Shown one piece after another: positions 11,201 to 16,083 of a stretch of DNA of 32,322 nucleotides (position 1 is the stretch's first letter; the number at the start of each line of letters is the position of its first letter). The position numbers were made by a program, and so were the translations under genes. Source of the stretch: an uncultured Bacteroidales bacterium (lineage in GTDB: Bacteria > Bacteroidota > Bacteroidia > Bacteroidales > Paludibacteraceae); the NCBI GenBank assembly GCA_946414805.1, contig CAMKPZ010000017.1, forward strand, positions 1 to 32,322. Reading direction: 5' to 3'. Below the pieces are notes generated by a model. That model saw only the letters and a list, made by a program, of their open reading frames with translations, did no database searches and was not told the DNA's origin.

Positions 11201-11904
11201 AACACCATATACGGCACCGCCGCGTTACCGTATCCCGTCACGCCGGCATTGTTGACCGTATAGAAATACGGGTCGTACAACTGCGCCTGAATCATATTGC
11301 TATTTCCTTTGATATCAGTAGCCAGGATCCAGCTCTTCGTGTAGTTGATATTACCCGTCATACGCTTACTGATCTTCACCTCCGTACCGATGTTGAAGGT
11401 CTCTCCGTCCAGCGCCTCCTGCGGATACCAGTCTATCTCCACCCAAGTCACATTGTCCTTGTCGTTGTCCGGCTCCGCCACTTTCTTCACGTCGTACGCG
11501 TGCTCCTGATTGTCATTCGGCACCACCTTGCGTTGGCCGTCGTGGATGTTCGTGATCTCCACGATACCTCTGCCGCTGTAGGCTCTCACCCACGCGCGAC
11601 CGTACGCTTTGTCGTCGTCCGCACTCGGGCCGTCGCTGGCGCGTTCGCTACTATAGGAGAAAATCTTGTACTCCGAGCCGTTCAGCTTGTAGTACACATA
11701 CGACTCGCCCTGGTCGTTGGTGGATACATAGTAGTCGTATGCACCACGCGAGTAAATAGGTAACTTGAAATGCACTTTGTTCGCTCCGGCTGTATACGCC
11801 GAGTAGTGCTTTTCTAACTCCAAAAAATCATTTGCCTCGGCTCTGTTCACACCAATGAACAAGGAGCACAAAAGAAGGATAAGTAAAAACAGTTTGTTTC
11901 TCAT
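2269..11904 (-). CDS. Giant secreted multidomain surface protein with two LamG-like domains
   Basis: 3211 residues. Residues 1-24 are a signal peptide ending AEA. Approximate domains: fibronectin-III-like 735-830; carboxypeptidase-regulatory-like beta folds starting near 836 (GEISGSVLMPDNSGMAGVTV), 935 and 1028; an Ig-like SbsA/Big_5-type segment near 2128-2180 (DTRPPRVFGDPEPANA) and another near 2615-2660; two concanavalin/LamG-like domains at about 2185-2340 and 2385-2530 (second with DGEWHHVVLSIN and NIDEFAVFEQAL); a BACON-like segment near 2680-2770; a beta module at 3088-3174 that also exists as the lipoprotein downstream; and a C-terminal tail at 3187-3211 shared with the BspA-like protein. 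I see no enzyme motif. Such architectures fit a cell-surface adhesin or polymer-binding protein (inference). First gene of its operon, leader about 110 nt. Confidence 0.85.
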   Translation of the reverse strand: MRNKLFLLILLLCSLFIGVNRAEANDFLELEKHYSAYTAGANKVHFKLPIYSRGAYDYYVSTNDQGESYVYYKLNGSEYKIFSYSSERASDGPSADDDKAYGRAWVRAYSGRGIVEITNIHDGQRKVVPNDNQEHAYDVKKVAEPDNDKDNVTWVEIDWYPQEALDGETFNIGTEVKISKRMTGNINYTKSWILATDIKGNSNMIQAQLYDPYFYTVNNAGVTGYGNAAVPYMVFYDPKSYHTSLDATEFQAADRSGNIFVPTTDTVQENFYATFQIYRMKTPQEVMSTQMTTKVDIPPYHRIYNFEAEEEKDATGTYTGNNVLHWTIKNPRLVDLVDGDYFEIQRALKEDFSDAQQLGIQRMMRDSIGYYTFQDNSREIWTGNAAVRTDTVDAQWKTTLKHYYIYDDNGTLLLDVSATLTCNKGHMAAVPVYYRIRRATSSVWGWVDGFSRQVTLYKHNFLAPLANQQENYIKDAEWEKNHKVHFQFKIDNSEIQVLPLSKEDCSLNYTINSAYTEGTTSFTIAYEKYAYYTVNPKDYLTFRVLNAEKSVIRDWQRMDAGTYDIPMGGMVQVNVDKGVRSSHKSYEFTVWGNSTIKCKSTYLMAEDFIDIGFDGPSSPDFSVYEPVIKDSLFKKLQTEYAKGYGRCMWDRTARLILRRTIQETGEFSEFIIPQDSIKRQDDGSWIATYSDVADKACTHYSYSVRIDQSKSDLHVQDSTQLQPKVISGPSLYFDEAATITSFTASEGDAVGHHKRGVKLEWMASSTAVDQYVLRRVAKNSDAAPDTIYIGLDNNFFDETAVPNQRYTYSITAVYDCNGKSSRNSAEAVGWRSPYGEISGSVLMPDNSGMAGVTVTITGDGLPVTGLQCVTDPTGTFKFDSLTYNIATGSNYSIIPTHSYAVFSFNNTTAPTASIGLSTDNAVVEGLNFANTSTVRLTGRALYKYSTIPVAGAMFTLNGDTVRRNGAPVKTGTDGNFELTLSKRQPYVLRIVKHGHSFEGDGILRLEQGKDTFTLDAPEDGVRFYDMTTVRLVGRVAGGIDQRDLPEAFGLGTNNLGDDLQLVLQLEGDNIAQIVHDPNDQTRDTVQQRVQYASVKGDKSAVVTNTLFEKKRITIQPDPKTGEYAVDLFPVKYKVVQATAKGYATLFAAGQGSEVIDLTNAPLDVTKNYYNQDSAIYNAVYDRIYRSPVKVHLKQLLYGMEQDGYGEPSISVSGFDLSRKEKVQLYTKNSDGTVTYTLGHPLFQYNRRYQFEAEAFEDYYYNNDETAKLDRVPQRGGKVIVHNGMHSATEQLPYELDRLGKNSNVWLLVDHIQTQTYGEDALSTVSIALEQEGNTVETDAFQAFVIGDVIQANELTTADADITLLDIIRDPGGNGSSAWVENGTTYNYGYTESYDWKGGIKLTPKYGLNISNDIGIVTAPSGAGSYIGSNYTSSKQLSFTIPITHEWAWGYKYSYTFTTTDKISTSSSHAKAGVGSNADVFVGVMNSQLTGKAKSIAVINDTIFQARQPAIQAGTMHVLASGTGADNKPYYLVTGEKVVMGSGITNSFAYSQYYIMESVLPQLAMQRQNLLTIFPDSASAQAAANASDDVVYWYIDSLTSVSLHDTLAKDSYRMILPTNSTKAYPNRVAAIDNIIQKWCTILIYNEAEKVAARQSGQHVGTYSVNAGTTLSHSDSYSATANYNELPQGMGLIGKDAASAATSNAQNLLKDAIKNFSAFWGSDSQKRFGTTITDAISAMFKDEKNPNGSGHKTQSQLGTVTNASKWTMSFDPVLDFNSDARTSNEKTFKKSCGFTIVPDAQGDITVSVYRAEVDSLWKATTGTIVSKVGESNNDDILYGSYVFFTQAGATYCVHEKEEKTQFYNKGTVINNGTMALALPELSIDRHEVSSVPADQRAVFHIELKNEGQVQYGLANTGTTFSLSLTGDSNPHGAKVYINGAPLVQGLDYFLTPGQSITQVLEVERGEVDDYDNLTLYFRLADCPKTYAMLQFSAHFMPESSPVSIEMPRQNWVMNTLSPHDSIGYYLPVDIGGFNIHHKNFDHIEFQYKLSTESEEKWVNQCSFYASDSLYALATGNKAMIENGRIPQFRFYGERDPMEQQYDLRAVCFCRYGSGFVTKASPVIRGTKDTRPPRVFGDPEPANAILGVGDHLLLRFNEPIAGNYLDEDNNFQLLGITNHTGISASTAILFRGTADSYAASSVERSLTDKSFTVEMMVKPTSPYNDEVFFTHGDKGKGLIFGKTADNRLYARIGDLTTYYSKKLADPMLAFTRVAVTYSKENGFSFYVGTVDMTEPSALPSKNIEYSLSAPLIFGQGYAGQMLEARVWTKALTLEEIAATYDHYLTGYEQELLAYYRMSEGKGELVKDHAHGATLSLHGCTWNKLQGFSVQLAKEQRVELIGNLFGRSKVYDATLMFWFRTTDNAAERANLFSAGRTDDKHGALIALENGNIVLCSDSLTWIGSVNYADGEWHHVVLSINRTYNNAALFVDGSLIQTFPATVAAGAQGDMYLGGNFAGNIDEFAVFEQALPKSLVEAYDNIALVGDEMGLIAYLPFEEQFLNPNGKLEQRFSINDRRQFKDPATGKVIDKILPLVDGDITALADKTQNAPVTSHGALTKLNFDWSFNGDELMINLNMLDREINKQSIYVTVRDVEDLNGNPMRSPITWTAFVDHNSLKWAEKQLTIWGRYGMEDSNNYTVTQIINMSGKRHTYKIESLPDWLTVDQTYGTIEPLGELSIKLVYKQPMPVGTYGDLIYVVDEDGLAEPLQIEYMVEAFPPYIDVDESKYPLNMSICGQVKINNIYDSDENDIIYAIYRNECIGKANVDYDNTANTSNVYLTIFGNEAMTGKTVNFILWQASTGRTYNLNVDRDVQFRAGDVHGCGNEAQVLFTTGGSETQNIDIYSGWNWISFNLNLNETTGIIRNMLTANEPWKEGDLIKNPSTQQFVTYSEAMDAFLGTIKTLNYRDMYMMYAAGGNTMHISGDPLPEDKMEITVKGGGEWSPMPCLLQQATTITEAFAGYYDNATPGDMVKAHNRFAVFSPDRKWVGDLTAFRPGEGYFFKRLAESDVTIKFYNKAANAPQRAPKFNGKAATNMTMICKVEGVNELMNEGVKAFSGDELVGIATPIELNNETLYFLTVSSDFADELRFETEDGTPLRAEQPIRYTSDAHHGSLKAPIILKPGETSRPYKIIEDQHVVIIKNGEKYDIDGKKLQ

Positions 11905-12021
11905 ATTTTGGTTGTGTTTTTATTTCTGCTGTTCTTTTAATACGCTAATACGTGCGCGCAAAAACCGATATAAGATATGCTCTGTGATCCATGTTTCTGT
12001 TTATTTGCGACGTTTGCGGCG

Positions 12022-12052
12022 CAAAGGTACGAAAAAAATCTGACATACACAA
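12022..12052 (-). promoter_or_regulatory. Promoter of the giant surface-protein operon
   Basis: Minus-strand -7 box TACCTTTG at 12022-12029, 20-nt spacer, TTG at 12050-12052. It sets a leader of about 110 nt for the giant gene. Confidence 0.8.
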
Positions 12053-12100
12053 GTTTTTTGCTGATATTCTATTAGAAATCATAATTTTGAAACAAAAATA

Positions 12101-12250
12101 GAAAAAATCTTGATTTTTTCGCCCGCGTTAGGGATTGGAAGGGCTACGGTATTAGGTACTAATGCGGAACTTGTGAACCCCTGCAAAGCCCGACCGACGT
12201 AGCTCTGGAGAGAATGATTTGCAGGGCTATGGAGGGAATGCCCCAATAAA
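12101..12250 (+). repeat. Intergenic repeat copy A (structured, core 12125-12211)
   Basis: The 87-nt core 12125-12211 matches 13014-13100 at 84 of 87 positions without gaps; weaker similarity extends on both sides to about 150 nt. In plus-strand orientation it can form GGGCTACG (12141-12148) with CGTAGCTC (12198-12205), a hairpin ATTAG-GTA-CTAAT (12151-12163), and CCCTGCAAA (about 12179-12187) with TTTGCAGGG (about 12218-12226). The last pairing would cross the first, so either a pseudoknot or alternative folds. It lies between the GNAT gene and the promoter of the giant gene. It could be a small RNA gene, a REP/MITE-like mobile repeat or a leader remnant; I cannot name the family. Confidence 0.75.
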
Positions 12251-12266
12251 GACAGTCGTAAAAAAG

Positions 12267-12431
12267 ATGAGGAAGATAAAAGTCCGAAAACAAACCGCCG
12301 ACGTTCACAAGCCAGCGGTCTCGGGCGGTTCGATTGACTTTACCGATGTTCTGCTCCTTTTGAAGATTGACGGGGAATGGAAATGTGTTGCCAAGGCATA
12401 TAACCAAAACCCCAACACCATCAAAAAGTAA
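12267..12431 (+). pseudogene. Remnant of a lumazine-binding/NTF2-like protein (C-terminal end only)
   Basis: The plus-strand frame ending TAA 12429-12431 encodes SGGSIDFTDVLLLLKIDGEW and then about 16 more residues. The order of hydrophobic strand, 'LLKIDGEWK' and final strand is the typical C-terminal end of the putative lumazine-binding family (SnoaL/NTF2-like fold). Nothing upstream in this frame completes the roughly 120-residue domain; instead repeat A lies there. It is the only plus-strand coding sequence in the window and its stop abuts the stop of the convergent GNAT gene. The family call rests on about 35 residues and is tentative. Confidence 0.45.
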
Positions 12432-12908
12432 TCATTCCTTCTTATACATGCGGGAATGTGTGCGGTCGGCGTATTTCCAACTGACATTTGCAACGAAAGA
12501 CCAGCCGTAACGCTCGTAAAAAGAGGTGTGCTCGGTAACGAGGTAAAGTGTGTGGATGCCACGATTCAACATGTCCTTTTCTGCCGTGGAAAGGAGTTGC
12601 CCCGCTATGCCTTTTCCTCTGAACTCGGGTTCAATCCACAAATCGCAGATGTTCGGCGTCAGATCCGGGCGATCGTGATCGTCGTTAACGCACACACCTA
12701 TTCCGCCGATGATACGGTCTTCCTGTACGACAATATAGTACTGCGGCAGGTCGTTCGGGAATGCCGTGCAATGGGCTATGTCGGCTCTAAACTCATCAAT
12801 GGGGTCATTCCAATGCGGCGCAAAGAAAGCCGCTGCACGCTCCGCCCATTCGGGGTGCTCGCGCAAAAAGAGAATCGTATAGTGTTGACTAAATGGCATC
12901 TGCGTCAT
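12432..12908 (-). CDS. GNAT-family N-acetyltransferase
   Basis: 158 residues from ATG 12908, or 155 from ATG 12899. The acetyl-CoA-binding motif A is clear: ICDLWIEPEFRGKGIAGQLL, with R-G-K-G-I-A at about residues 97-102, followed by the helix STAEKDML. The later 'LVTEHTSFYERYGW' is the usual C-terminal GNAT beta5-alpha4 region. The length is normal for the family. It should transfer an acetyl group from acetyl-CoA to an amine; the substrate cannot be read from the sequence. Single-gene unit with its own promoter, whose -7 box ends only 11 nt before ATG 12908, so the message would be nearly leaderless; use of ATG 12899 would relieve this. Flanked by the two intergenic repeats. Confidence 0.85.
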   Translation of the reverse strand: MTQMPFSQHYTILFLREHPEWAERAAAFFAPHWNDPIDEFRADIAHCTAFPNDLPQYYIVVQEDRIIGGIGVCVNDDHDRPDLTPNICDLWIEPEFRGKGIAGQLLSTAEKDMLNRGIHTLYLVTEHTSFYERYGWSFVANVSWKYADRTHSRMYKKE

Positions 12909-12919
12909 TATTTTTGATG

Positions 12920-12951
12920 CAAAATTACAAAAAAAAATTTACATGAGCAAA
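12920..12951 (-). promoter_or_regulatory. Promoter of the GNAT gene
   Basis: Minus-strand -7 box TAATTTTG at 12920-12927, 20-nt spacer, TTTG at 12948-12951. Confidence 0.75.
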
Positions 12952-12991
12952 TTTATTGCGCGTAGGTTTATCGATTTAACAAAAATTAACA

Positions 12992-13139
12992 GAAAAATCT
13001 TGATTTTTCCGTCGCGTTAGGGATTGGAAGGGCTACGGTATTAGTTACTAATGCGGTACTTGTGAACCCCTGCAAAGCCCGACCGATGTAGCTCTGGAGA
13101 TGAGTGGATCTGCAGAGGTATATAGAGACGCCAAATAAA
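12992..13139 (+). repeat. Intergenic repeat copy B (structured, core 13014-13100)
   Basis: Second copy of the element at 12101-12250. The three core differences are structure-friendly. One is in the loop of the ATTAG/CTAAT hairpin (13040-13052). One turns a terminal G-C pair of the GGGCTACG stem (13030-13037 with 13087-13094) into G.T. The third is in a presumed unpaired stretch. It lies between the AlkZ-like gene and the GNAT promoter, the same relative position as copy A. Confidence 0.75.
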
Positions 13140-13155
13140 AAAAAGGTCACAAAAT

Positions 13156-13198
13156 TCTCTCGGTCATCGCTCGGTCTTGTGCCGCTCATCGGTTGGTG
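13156..13198 (+). repeat. Short dispersed repeat, copy 1 (43 nt)
   Basis: Matches 21701-21742. The last 29 nt (CTCGGTCTTGTGCCGCTCAT and onward) differ at one position, and a one-base length change lies in the short linker between two CTCGGTC units. It lies 18 nt after the stop of the AlkZ-like gene and is followed on the minus strand by a T-rich run, so it might double as a weak terminator. Confidence 0.6.
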
Positions 13199-13215
13199 GA
13201 GGGGGCTAAAAGTAA

Positions 13216-13905
13216 CTAATATTTAATCAGTTTGTTCAGTTGTTTGTCGGTGGCTTCCGGCAGGATTTCCTGCAGATGGGCGAGGATGCGTTCGTACGAT
13301 TCCTGCGGCGTGCGGAGGGAGGTGCGCGTCTCGTCGGTATAAGGCAGGCACACTTTGCGACCCAACAGGTTCTCCGGCGTATTGAGCAACTGCCAGCCGA
13401 AACCGTACTCCTTGCCGTGCTTGTCACGCGGATAGACGAAGTCTTCGGTGACGATATAACAGCCCATCTGCAGCCTGTTGACATAGGCATCAAAACGGCT
13501 GCGCATCTTCGGTCCGGTCATGCCGCAGGCGGCACGCAGGTCTCGCGCGACGGCACTGCCCTGTTTGCGGAGCGTGGTGAGGATGGCTTCTTCCACAGAG
13601 CCTATTTCAGGCTGCGGATAGATAGAGCGGCGGTAGTTATAGAAGTCCGCCCACCACTCGCGGCTGATGAAGCCTGCTTTGCCGCCGAAGAACTTGCCAT
13701 AGACGCAGTTGCCCTCGGTGATGGCAGGTCCTTTCCATGTCCACAACGGCCATTCCCACGAGCCGTCGTCAAACTGCACATAGTGGTAGTCCGGCGCCAT
13801 CATCTCTTCCGCGCAGTAACCGCCAATGCCGCTATCCAGCAGCGGCAAGAAACCCAACTGTTGGATGCGCTCAATCAGCTGCGGGCACGAACTGATTTCA
13901 TTCAT
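13216..13905 (-). CDS. AlkZ-like winged-helix protein
   Basis: 229 residues, beginning MNEISSCPQLIERIQQLGFL. It resembles the Bacteroidetes proteins annotated as AlkZ-related (HTH_42-type winged-helix). Phrases include SWEWPLWTWKGPAITEGNCV, GKFFGGKAGFISREWWADF, and a winged-helix-like segment at about residues 100-145 (EEAILTTLRKQGSAVARDLR, then GMTGPKMRSRFDAYVNRLQM). True AlkZ is a DNA glycosylase that opens interstrand crosslinks; whether this shorter relative has that activity is unknown, and I cannot identify its catalytic residues. Last gene of a three-gene operon: its ATG lies 8 nt inside the 3' end of the preceding acetyltransferase gene, so translation is probably coupled. Confidence 0.6.
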   Translation of the reverse strand: MNEISSCPQLIERIQQLGFLPLLDSGIGGYCAEEMMAPDYHYVQFDDGSWEWPLWTWKGPAITEGNCVYGKFFGGKAGFISREWWADFYNYRRSIYPQPEIGSVEEAILTTLRKQGSAVARDLRAACGMTGPKMRSRFDAYVNRLQMGCYIVTEDFVYPRDKHGKEYGFGWQLLNTPENLLGRKVCLPYTDETRTSLRTPQESYERILAHLQEILPEATDKQLNKLIKY

Positions 13906-14452
13906 TTGTTTTAATTATTTTGGCTGGGTTGCCTGCTACTACTACATCATCGGGAATATCGTGGGTGACGACCGAACCGGCGCCGACGATGACGCGATTG
14001 CCGATGGTCACACCAGGACAGACGATCACTCCGCCGCCGAGCCAGCAGTCATCGCCGATACGGATCGGCTTGCCTGTCTCTATCGTCCGGCGGCGCTCAA
14101 GGTAATCATGCGGATGGTCGGGCGTCAGCAGTTGGCAGTTCGGTCCGATGAGGGTGTGGGCACCGATGGTGATACCTCCGCCGTCCAGGAACACGCCGTT
14201 GAAATTGACCATCGAACCTTCGCCGATGGAGATACGGTTGCCGTGGTCGCAATGGAAAGGCGGACAGATGATCACTGACGGGTGTGCATCGGGGATGAGA
14301 GCTTGAATGCAGCGGTGCAGTTCGTCCATGTCCCATGCACCGCACTGGTTGAGGTCCCGCATGGCATAATACGCCCGCAGGATATTCGCCTGCACCTCCT
14401 TGTCCGTATAGTCGTACGGCAGGTTATGAAGCATTTTTTCGTATTCGGTCAT
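13898..14452 (-). CDS. Hexapeptide-repeat sugar O-acetyltransferase (maltose/galactoside acetyltransferase type)
   Basis: 184 residues from ATG 14452; a GTG directly before it is less likely. It begins with the MAT-type helical cap (TEYEKMLHNLPYDYTDKEV) and continues as a left-handed beta helix of hexapeptide repeats (IGEGSMVNFNGVFLDGGGIT, IGDDCWLGGGVIVCPGVTIG, VIVGAGSVVTHDI), ending VVAGNPAKIIK, the usual family signature. The putative catalytic His is in LLTPDHPHD. Such enzymes move acetyl from acetyl-CoA to a sugar hydroxyl in the cytoplasm and act as trimers. The start overlaps the preceding paralogue by 29 nt and the end overlaps the AlkZ-like gene by 8 nt, so all three are one operon. 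The in vivo sugar is unknown. Confidence 0.88.
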   Translation of the reverse strand: MTEYEKMLHNLPYDYTDKEVQANILRAYYAMRDLNQCGAWDMDELHRCIQALIPDAHPSVIICPPFHCDHGNRISIGEGSMVNFNGVFLDGGGITIGAHTLIGPNCQLLTPDHPHDYLERRRTIETGKPIRIGDDCWLGGGVIVCPGVTIGNRVIVGAGSVVTHDIPDDVVVAGNPAKIIKTNE

Positions 14453-15020
14453 CACTGAAATAGTTTTTTATTATCTTAGCCGGTACGCCGCCTACAATGG
14501 TGTTGGCAGGCACGTTTTTGGTCACTACGGCTCCGGCAGCCACGATAGAGTTGTCGCCGATGGTAACGCCCTGCAGAACCGTCACATTCGCGCCAAGCCA
14601 CACTCTCTTGCCGATATGTATGGGTTTGGCGGTCATGCCTGCACGCTGCGAGGGGTCAGGAAGATGATTGAGCGTGCAGAGAGTAGCGTTATGCCCGATG
14701 AGTGCATCGTCGTCAATAAAGATACCGCCTTGGTCCTGGAACTTACAGCCCATATTGATAAACACCCGTTCGCCGACATGCGTGTTCTTGCCGCAATCGG
14801 TATAGAACGGCGGGAACATACCGAACGACTCCGGCACATCAATCGCCCATAGTTCGGAGAGTAGTTTGCGCAACTCATCGGGCGTATGGTACGAGCCGTT
14901 TATCTCCGCGGTAATACGCAAGGCTTCCTGCGAGTACTTGTGAAACTCCATGTGTAACTCCGAGCCGCCGATTATCGGTTCGCCCGTTGCCATTCGTTTA
15001 CGAAATTGTTCTATTGTCAT
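14424..15020 (-). CDS. Hexapeptide-repeat acyltransferase, maltose O-acetyltransferase family
   Basis: 198 residues from ATG 15020 (MTIEQFRKRMATGEPIIGGS); a start at 15047 would add nine unlikely residues. It has a helical cap (residues about 25-65), then a left-handed beta helix with 'DDDALIGHNATLCTLNH', 'IGKRVWLGANVTVLQGVTIG' and 'NSIVAAGAVVTKNVPANTI', ending VGGVPAKIIK. It is a paralogue of the next gene. It may acetylate a sugar or related hydroxyl compound using acetyl-CoA; the acceptor is not readable. First gene of the three-gene operon; the promoter at 15098-15128 and the palindrome at 15083-15099 lie just upstream. Confidence 0.87.
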   Translation of the reverse strand: MTIEQFRKRMATGEPIIGGSELHMEFHKYSQEALRITAEINGSYHTPDELRKLLSELWAIDVPESFGMFPPFYTDCGKNTHVGERVFINMGCKFQDQGGIFIDDDALIGHNATLCTLNHLPDPSQRAGMTAKPIHIGKRVWLGANVTVLQGVTIGDNSIVAAGAVVTKNVPANTIVGGVPAKIIKNYFSDDRIRKNAS

Positions 15021-15082
15021 TGTTATTTCTCCTCTATAACCATTCAAAGTTCTTTATCTATGTTCGTTAATTTTCCTTGTGA

Positions 15083-15099
15083 TGCGCCAATTTGGCGCA
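15083..15099. promoter_or_regulatory. Perfect palindrome over the predicted transcription start (operator candidate)
   Basis: TGCGCCAA-T-TTGGCGCA: 8-bp arms around one base. It touches the last bases of the -7 box and covers the likely +1 of the acetyltransferase operon. A protein bound here would block initiation. No regulator can be assigned. Confidence 0.5.
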
Positions 15100-15128
15100 A
15101 AGATACTATTTTTTGTCGATATGCGCAA
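15098..15128 (-). promoter_or_regulatory. Promoter of the acetyltransferase operon
   Basis: Minus-strand -7 box TATCTTTG at 15098-15105, 20-nt spacer, TTG at 15126-15128. Confidence 0.75.
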
Positions 15129-15167
15129 GTGTTTTGTCATTTTTACGATAAATATTCTGATTATAAT

Positions 15168-15350
15168 ACCCCTCTATATGTAGACTTATAATTGTTCCGT
15201 ATAAATATGCGGATAAGAAATAATCGTTCCGCATAAATATGCGGATTAGGACAGGACCATCACGGGACCATGTCCCGAGAACGATATGAGAATAGTACAA
15301 TCAGAACAATAGCGGAGTACCTAAAACCCCTCCATATATATAGTCATAAA
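15168..15350. repeat. Repeat-rich spacer at the left edge of the nine-gene operon
   Basis: Three structures are visible. (a) Two direct repeats of 21 nt at 15194-15214 and 15226-15246, 20/21 identical, 32 bp apart; each is also a dyad, the second perfect (TCCGCAT-AAAT-ATGCGGA). (b) A 15-nt perfect dyad CGGGAC-CAT-GTCCCG at 15263-15277. (c) An imperfect direct repeat beginning ACCCCTC at about 15168-15190 and 15326-15350 that brackets the other two. No gene fits here. Protein-binding sites or the scar of a mobile element are both possible. Confidence 0.55.
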
Positions 15351-15369
15351 AGAGGCAAAATCTATCACC

Positions 15370-15385
15370 TGTTTTGTAAAAAACA
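15370..15385 (-). terminator. Possible weak terminator of the nine-gene operon
   Basis: TGTTTT-GTAA-AAAACA is a perfect 6-bp dyad 45 nt after the last stop codon. It is AT-only apart from two pairs and has no clean T run after it, so it is a weak candidate. Confidence 0.25.
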
Positions 15386-15429
15386 ATTTATTTCATTTAA
15401 TTTGCACTAAATATGTTTTATCCTCATTA

Positions 15430-16071
15430 TTACCTTATTAGTAGTTTTTCCTCGCTAATTGTGCTATACTCAAAGACGAAATCTCGGCAGAAGATAAAAT
15501 CTGTGAGAGCAAATTTTGTATGGTCAAAAAGATTGTGGAAGGCACGATTGATATGGAGATCTTTCGTAAGTTCGGGGTCAAGACCTTCATTCCAGTTAAA
15601 CGGCGTGCAGTCCATACCTCTGATGGTGTCGAAAGGCATGTCTATATCGCGTGGCAATTCCAGTGAAAAAGTAACTCCATCTGCATATAGACTATTCCAG
15701 CCGATATCGCTTATAGCATTAAACAACTCTTGCCTATCTTCTTTTTGGTAGGGATGCAAAGCAGGATAGTCATATGCAAGATAACATTTGGCGGTTAACA
15801 TAATGTCTGGCTGAATAGCAGACATCTGACGATAGAGTTCATGCGCGCGGTCATACATGCGTTTAAGCGCCTCATGCAAGGCATCATTAAAGGCAATTAT
15901 GTCGGGCAGAAGTTCTTCTTGAGCTTTACGCGTACATGCTTGCTCGTTCAAGATTCTTTTTCGTAAGTCCAGCAAATATTCACCTTCCGGATAACCTGTT
16001 GCATCAGAATCATAAATATAGCAGATTTCCTCCTCTATAAGTTGAAGAGTTTGTTCATCGTATTGTATCAT
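15430..16071 (-). CDS. Unrecognised protein of 213 residues, last gene of the FtsK-like/nuclease operon
   Basis: Soluble protein with no signal peptide or membrane segment. Residues 1-95 look helical and charged. The C-terminal third is conserved-looking: NWNEGLDPELTKDLHINRAF followed by HNLFDHTKFALTDFIFCRDF. I have a memory of similar endings (RAFHxLFDHT.FALTDFI) in hypothetical proteins of Bacteroidetes, but no function goes with it. It follows the 84-residue gene by 12 nt and should be transcribed from the internal promoter at 17363 as well as from the operon start. Base composition is AT-rich, like the rest of the operon's downstream part. Confidence 0.75.
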   Translation of the reverse strand: MIQYDEQTLQLIEEEICYIYDSDATGYPEGEYLLDLRKRILNEQACTRKAQEELLPDIIAFNDALHEALKRMYDRAHELYRQMSAIQPDIMLTAKCYLAYDYPALHPYQKEDRQELFNAISDIGWNSLYADGVTFSLELPRDIDMPFDTIRGMDCTPFNWNEGLDPELTKDLHINRAFHNLFDHTKFALTDFIFCRDFVFEYSTISEEKLLIR

Positions 16072-16083
16072 TGTAAAATAGTA

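Noticed and set aside
3739..11763. Long plus-strand open frames opposite the giant gene (for example 3739-4863, 5221-6642, 7357-8319, 10837-11763)
   Set aside because: They are rich in Arg, His and Val in the way antisense frames of GC-balanced genes are, have no promoter or domain pattern, and the minus-strand frame is continuous with clear domains.
12101..13139. The GNAT gene with its flanking repeats as a composite transposon
   Set aside because: The repeats have no transposase, no terminal inverted repeats and no visible target-site duplication. The same relative position beside other genes fits independent copies better.
15194..15246. Two repeats with a spacer as a mini CRISPR
   Set aside because: Only two units, an 11-nt spacer, each unit an AT-rich full dyad, and no cas genes in the window.
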